Of a stretch of 17,423 bases of DNA, positions 13,973 through 17,423 are shown one piece after another. The notes under the pieces are model-generated. The model saw nothing but the letters and a program-made list of their open reading frames with translations, was not told the DNA's origin and ran no database searches. Location of the stretch: NCBI GenBank assembly GCA_000431515.1, contig HF991369.1, positions 271,203-288,625 of the forward strand, written 5' to 3'. The translations under genes were made by a program, and so were the position numbers. Source of the DNA: Clostridium sp. CAG:632 (GTDB taxonomy: Bacteria > Bacillota > Clostridia > Lachnospirales > Lachnospiraceae). The stretch's first letter is position 1. Every line of letters begins with the position of its first letter.

Positions 13973-15379
13973 TCAGTTTTTCTTCTTCCGGAATGCTGCC
14001 ATAAAGAATCCGTCACAACTCTGCAGACCGGGCAGTAATGTTGTATATCCCTGCTCAAGTTCTGTCCCCGGCTGATCTTTCACCTCGTTAACCAGTGTTT
14101 CCGGCAGATATTGATGCAGATTTTCCGGCTCCAGCGGGTAGTTCTCCGTCAGCCATTCAACCTGTTCCTCATTCTCTCCCGGATGAATCGTGCACGTACT
14201 GTAGACCAGCATCCCGCCCGGTTTTACATAAGTGACCGCCTGTTGCAGAATTTCTCTTTGCAGATTCACAAGCTCTGTCAGCTGTTCCGGTCGGATCCGG
14301 TATTTAATATCCTGTTTTCTGCCGATCACACCCAGCCCGGAACATGGTACATCTGCGATCACAAAATCAAACTGCTCTTTCCGAGACGGATCCGGCTGCA
14401 CCGCATCCCATACCTGTGTTTCTATATTCGAATACTGCATCCGTTCCAGATTCTCCTGAATCCGCTCTACCTTGGATACACTGACATCCCGTGCCAGCAC
14501 ACTGCCCGGCTGCCTCTTCCGATCCGGGTCTGCCAGCCCCAGACGCTCTGCTGCCTGCATGCTTTTACCGCCCGGTGCCGCACAGATATCCAGAATCCGG
14601 TCTCCCGGCTTCGGATGAATCAGATATCCCTGCAATACAGAGCTCTCATCTTGAACCGTTATCAGGCCTTCCCGGAATGCCCGGATCCGATTTAAATAAT
14701 TATACCCGGTCAGCTGTAAGGTATTATCCGTATAATGTCCATCGGTTGCCTTTACTCCGGCTGCCTCCAGACCTGTCTTTACTTCTTCTTTGGTCGTCCG
14801 TAAGAGATTGATCCGGACTGTCAGCGGCGGTTCCTGTAAAAATGCCCGGAAGATCCGTTCCGTAATCTCTTCCGGATACCATGACCGCATTTTATCTACC
14901 AGCCATTCCGGAATGGAATACTGTACAGACATTGCTTTCACAGGATCAGCTTCCCGTTCCGGCAATGTGAGAGCGTCCTTCTGACGGATCAGATTCCGCA
15001 GGACACCGTTTACAAATCCTGTCAACTGCCGGAAGCCCTTCTTCTTAGTAAGAAGCGCTGCTTCATTACAGACTGCCGAATCCGGTATGCTGTTCATAAA
15101 CAGGATCTGATACGCACTCATCCGGAGAATGCTGCGGATATATGGCTTACATTTATGCACCGGTGTTTTAGATATCCGGTCGAGCTTATAATCCAGCTGG
15201 ATCCGGTTCTCCAAGGTGCCATTGCACAATCTGGTATAAAAGCTCCGCTCCTGCTTGCTCATATACTGATAATTGCGAAGCGTAATATTCATTGCTTCAC
15301 TGGCTGTCTTTTTCTCCCGATCCACATCGGTCAGTGTCTCCATCGCCAGTTCCCGTACATTGATACTGCTGCCTGCCAT
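13973..15379 (-). CDS. rsmB: 16S rRNA cytosine(967)-C5 methyltransferase RsmB
   Basis: SAM-dependent methyltransferase that makes 5-methylcytosine at 16S rRNA position 967. The N-terminal NusB-like RNA-binding domain (about 5-145) is followed by a Rossmann methyltransferase domain with DICAAPGGKS for SAM, DVPCSGLGVIG with one conserved cysteine, and YSTCTIHPGENEEQV with the catalytic cysteine; the end DGFFMAAFRKK is typical. At 468 residues it is at the longer end of the family. The ATG lies 31 bases downstream of fmt. In many related genomes a membrane zinc metallopeptidase (YugP type) lies between fmt and rsmB; no such gene is present here. Confidence 0.95.
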   Translation of the reverse strand: MAGSSINVRELAMETLTDVDREKKTASEAMNITLRNYQYMSKQERSFYTRLCNGTLENRIQLDYKLDRISKTPVHKCKPYIRSILRMSAYQILFMNSIPDSAVCNEAALLTKKKGFRQLTGFVNGVLRNLIRQKDALTLPEREADPVKAMSVQYSIPEWLVDKMRSWYPEEITERIFRAFLQEPPLTVRINLLRTTKEEVKTGLEAAGVKATDGHYTDNTLQLTGYNYLNRIRAFREGLITVQDESSVLQGYLIHPKPGDRILDICAAPGGKSMQAAERLGLADPDRKRQPGSVLARDVSVSKVERIQENLERMQYSNIETQVWDAVQPDPSRKEQFDFVIADVPCSGLGVIGRKQDIKYRIRPEQLTELVNLQREILQQAVTYVKPGGMLVYSTCTIHPGENEEQVEWLTENYPLEPENLHQYLPETLVNEVKDQPGTELEQGYTTLLPGLQSCDGFFMAAFRKKKN

Positions 15380-15410
15380 GATCCGCCCGTTCCTTTCCTA
15401 TATTCCCGTG

Positions 15411-16361
15411 CTACTCCTGTGTCTGCTTTCCGCACCGCATTCCTTCTTCTACCGCAAACCCAAGAAGAAACGCATCGGTATTCATCCGTTTTTTACCTTC
15501 TAACTGCAATTGTGTTACCCGAAGTCCTCCCGGATTACACTGAATCGTAAATGACTTCTTATCCACCGCAGTTATCACACCCGGTTCTCTCTGCTGATTT
15601 TCCGGTATCTCTACTATATCTGCCTCGTATATTTTCAGATTCTTTCCCTGTAACTGTGTATATGCGCTCGGCCATGGATTCAGACCACGAACCAGTCGCT
15701 CCAGTACCTCTGCCGGCTGTTCAAAGTCCAGTTCTCCCATGGATTTCTGCAACATATGGGCATAACAGCTCTTGGAATCATCCTGCGGAATCCGTGGTGC
15801 CGTTCCCGCCTCGATCTTCTCCATCGTTGAGATGCAGAGTCCGGCTCCTGCTTCCGCCAGCTTATCGTGATAACTACCGCCGGTCTCCTTTGCATCGATC
15901 GGTACCACCAGCTGTTCGATCATATCTCCGGTATCCAGTCCCTTCGCCATATACATGGTCGTAACACCGCTTTCCTTCTCTCCGTCCATGATCACTCTCT
16001 GGATTGGTGCCGCGCCACGGTATTTCGGCAGTAACGATGCATGTACATTCACACAGCCATATGGCGGGATTGCAAGCAGCTTCTCCGGAAGAATCTGTCC
16101 GAATGCTACTACAATAATGATATCCGGCTTCAGATTCCGGATTTCCTCTATGACCTCCGGCTCCCGTACCCGTGCCGGCTGGTAAACAGGGATCTGATGC
16201 TCTAATGCTTTTTCCTTTACCGGGGTATACTGCATACTCTTTCCCCGGCCCTTCGGCTTATCCGGCTGTGTATACACACCGATGACAGTATGCCCTGCCT
16301 GAATGATCGCTTCTAATACCGGTACTGCAAAATCCGGTGTTCCCATAAATATTACACGCAT
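15411..16361 (-). CDS. fmt: Methionyl-tRNA formyltransferase
   Basis: Formylates initiator Met-tRNA using 10-formyl-tetrahydrofolate, the step reversed later by peptide deformylase, whose gene lies just upstream. The 316-residue length is normal. Seen are MGTPDFAVPVLEA at the N-terminus, the catalytic Asn-x-His in VNVHASLLPKYRGAAPIQ, catalytic Asp in GLDTGDMI, and NPWPSAYTQL at the start of the C-terminal OB-like tRNA-binding domain. The ATG follows GGCGGTGAG. Separation from def is 11 bases, so the two are one translational unit. Confidence 0.97.
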   Translation of the reverse strand: MRVIFMGTPDFAVPVLEAIIQAGHTVIGVYTQPDKPKGRGKSMQYTPVKEKALEHQIPVYQPARVREPEVIEEIRNLKPDIIIVVAFGQILPEKLLAIPPYGCVNVHASLLPKYRGAAPIQRVIMDGEKESGVTTMYMAKGLDTGDMIEQLVVPIDAKETGGSYHDKLAEAGAGLCISTMEKIEAGTAPRIPQDDSKSCYAHMLQKSMGELDFEQPAEVLERLVRGLNPWPSAYTQLQGKNLKIYEADIVEIPENQQREPGVITAVDKKSFTIQCNPGGLRVTQLQLEGKKRMNTDAFLLGFAVEEGMRCGKQTQE

Positions 16362-16372
16362 ATGCTCACCGC

Positions 16373-16834
16373 CTATTCTACTTCCCGTAATCCGCCTTCT
16401 GCGTGATCCCGGTACAGGATGCCGTCCAGATGATCCAGCTCATGGCAGATTGCCCGTGCCAGAAGCTCTGTACCTTCTACCTCAAACTGCTCCATATTCT
16501 CATCATAGGCTCTGCATTTTACATAGTTCGGTCTGGTCACGGTACCGACCTTACCCGGAAGGCTTAAGCATCCTTCCTCTCCGGTCTGCTCTCCGGACTG
16601 TTCCAGAATCTCCGGATTGATCAATACCAATGGTTCATCATTTCCAATATCAATTACTACGATTCGTTTTAGAATTCCTACCTGCGGAGCTGCCAGTCCG
16701 ACTCCGTTTGCCTCATACATGGTATCAAACATATCATCGATCAGCTGTAACAGCCTCGGTGTCATCTTATCTACGGCTTTACACTGCTTTCTCAAAACCG
16801 GATCGCCTTCATAACGGATTTTACGTATTCCCAT
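16373..16834 (-). CDS. def: Peptide deformylase
   Basis: Removes the formyl group from nascent N-formylmethionine peptides. The 153-residue metalloenzyme carries the three family motifs in order: GVGLAAPQVG near residues 44-53, EEGCLSLPG near 87-95 with the metal-ligand cysteine, and HELDHLDG near 131-138 with the HExxH metal site. The lack of the insertions of Bacillus-type II enzymes points to a type I form. It is the first gene after the internal promoter at 16887-16915 and has an AGGAATTAGA ribosome binding site. The leader contains a hairpin (16856-16875). Confidence 0.97.
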   Translation of the reverse strand: MGIRKIRYEGDPVLRKQCKAVDKMTPRLLQLIDDMFDTMYEANGVGLAAPQVGILKRIVVIDIGNDEPLVLINPEILEQSGEQTGEEGCLSLPGKVGTVTRPNYVKCRAYDENMEQFEVEGTELLARAICHELDHLDGILYRDHAEGGLREVE

Positions 16835-16855
16835 TCTAATTCCTGCCTTTCTTAT

Positions 16856-16875
16856 GCCGGATCCTCATATCCGGC
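16856..16875 (-). other. Hairpin at the 5' end of the def operon leader
   Basis: GCCGGAT (16856-16862) pairs perfectly with ATCCGGC (16869-16875) around a 6-base loop. By the promoter placement the transcript starts near 16880, so this stem would begin about 5 bases from the RNA 5' end. No U-tract follows on the minus strand, so it is unlikely to be the priA terminator; a 5'-end mRNA stabiliser is more likely. Confidence 0.5.
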
Positions 16876-16886
16876 TGCTTCGTTTT

Positions 16887-16915
16887 AGTATAACGGTTTC
16901 TTTCTTTTTTATCAA
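16887..16915 (-). promoter_or_regulatory. Sigma-A promoter of the def-thiN operon, overlapping the priA stop
   Basis: On the minus strand TTGATA (16915-16910) and TATACT (16892-16887) are separated by exactly 17 bases. The -35 box shares bases with the priA TGA stop at 16914-16912. The spacer is A-rich. This allows def and the genes after it to be made independently of priA, although no terminator isolates them from it. Confidence 0.72.
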
Positions 16916-17423
16916 TATCCCTTCATGGGATTTAAGTCAAAATAAAGCCTGCAGGCCTCCTGCACTCCGCTTTGCTCTGCATACAACTCAAGCTGTACCT
17001 TTGCATCCAGCAGTGCCTGTTCCTGCTCACTCTTTAAATATAATATCCTGCGATACACATCATGGATCTTACCGATGACCGGCGTGGACGGACCGATAAC
17101 CCGTATAACTTCTCCCGGCACAGTCGTTCGCATATAGTCTGCCAGATGCTCCGCACATTTCTGAACCTGTTCCTCCTGTTCGCCTGTGATCAGAACTGCG
17201 ATCATGGATACAACCGGCGGATACTTTAATATCTTCCGATACGTGATCTCATTCCGGTAAAACAGCTCATAATCCTGTGCCGCTGCTGCCCGGATCACTG
17301 CATGCTCCGGATCATAGGTCTGGATCACAACCTGCCCCGGCCGCTCGCCACGCCCGGCTCTGCCTGCAGCCTGTGTCAGAAGCTCAAAGGTCCGTTCCCC
17401 TGCCATATAATCCTGACTGTGAA
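16912..17423 (-). CDS. priA: Primosomal replication-restart helicase PriA, C-terminal part
   Basis: The 3' end of priA; the reading frame continues upstream beyond the window edge, so the methionine at 17406 is internal, not a start. PriA is a DEAH-type helicase that reloads the replisome at stalled forks. Motif VI of the helicase is visible (QAAGRAGRGERPGQ), preceded by DYMAGERTFELL, followed by the C-terminal domain (EITYRKILKYPP, VIGPSTPVIGKI) and the usual ending FDLNPMKGY. Its place directly before def-fmt is standard in Firmicutes. The zinc-binding cysteines and Walker motifs would lie outside the window. Confidence 0.95.
   Translation of the reverse strand, partial: HSQDYMAGERTFELLTQAAGRAGRGERPGQVVIQTYDPEHAVIRAAAAQDYELFYRNEITYRKILKYPPVVSMIAVLITGEQEEQVQKCAEHLADYMRTTVPGEVIRVIGPSTPVIGKIHDVYRRILYLKSEQEQALLDAKVQLELYAEQSGVQEACRLYFDLNPMKGY

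Noticed and set aside
1..17423. Mobile elements, CRISPR arrays, phage or defence genes
   Set aside because: No transposase, integrase, spaced repeats or toxin-antitoxin type genes were seen; gene order is ordinary housekeeping throughout.

Overview
The window reads as chromosomal core sequence from a low-to-mid GC Firmicute, most likely a member of the Lachnospiraceae (Clostridia). This rests on gene order (priA-def-fmt-rsmB-rlmN-stp-prkC-rsgA-rpe-thiN), strong AGGAGG-type ribosome binding sites, TTG/GTG starts, a tRNA without encoded CCA, and protein flavours I recall from that family (an RlmH tail of the YRSYRI type, a divergent LigA subtype). No mobile element, CRISPR array, rRNA or phage gene is visible. 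All protein genes except one lie on the minus strand.

Region by region, in the direction of minus-strand transcription. (1) 17423-16912: 3' part of priA, cut by the window edge. (2) 16915-7566: a long tightly packed operon with a near-consensus promoter overlapping the priA stop codon: def, fmt, rsmB, rlmN, stp (PP2C phosphatase), prkC (PASTA Ser/Thr kinase), rsgA, rpe, thiN, then a hairpin terminator. It joins initiator-Met processing, rRNA modification, ribosome assembly and envelope-sensing phosphorylation. (3) 7413-6545: a convergent pair of RlmH-family genes whose 3' ends overlap by 10 bases. (4) 6285-6476: a tRNA-Arg(CCG) with its own promoter and terminator, back to back with the promoter of the next minus-strand gene. 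(5) 6195-10: a single-pass membrane protein of unknown function with its own terminator, then rluF-like pseudouridine synthase, ligA, metA, apt and aroC.

The most interesting object is the convergent RlmH pair. The minus-strand protein keeps the SAM-binding knot motifs (GGSVG, MTFPHQLMR) but lacks the universally conserved C-terminal tail. The plus-strand protein has a perfect tail (YRSYRILNHQPYHK) but has lost the SAM-site motifs. In the known RlmH homodimer one protomer binds SAM and the other donates the catalytic tail, so the two genes look like complementary halves of a split, heterodimeric RlmH. Homology in the minus gene stops exactly at an 8-base inverted repeat (GAACAGCT/AGCTGTTC) shared in frame by both genes. 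Inverting the segment between the repeats would restore a canonical full-length RlmH, so an inversion or invertible switch is the main competing explanation.
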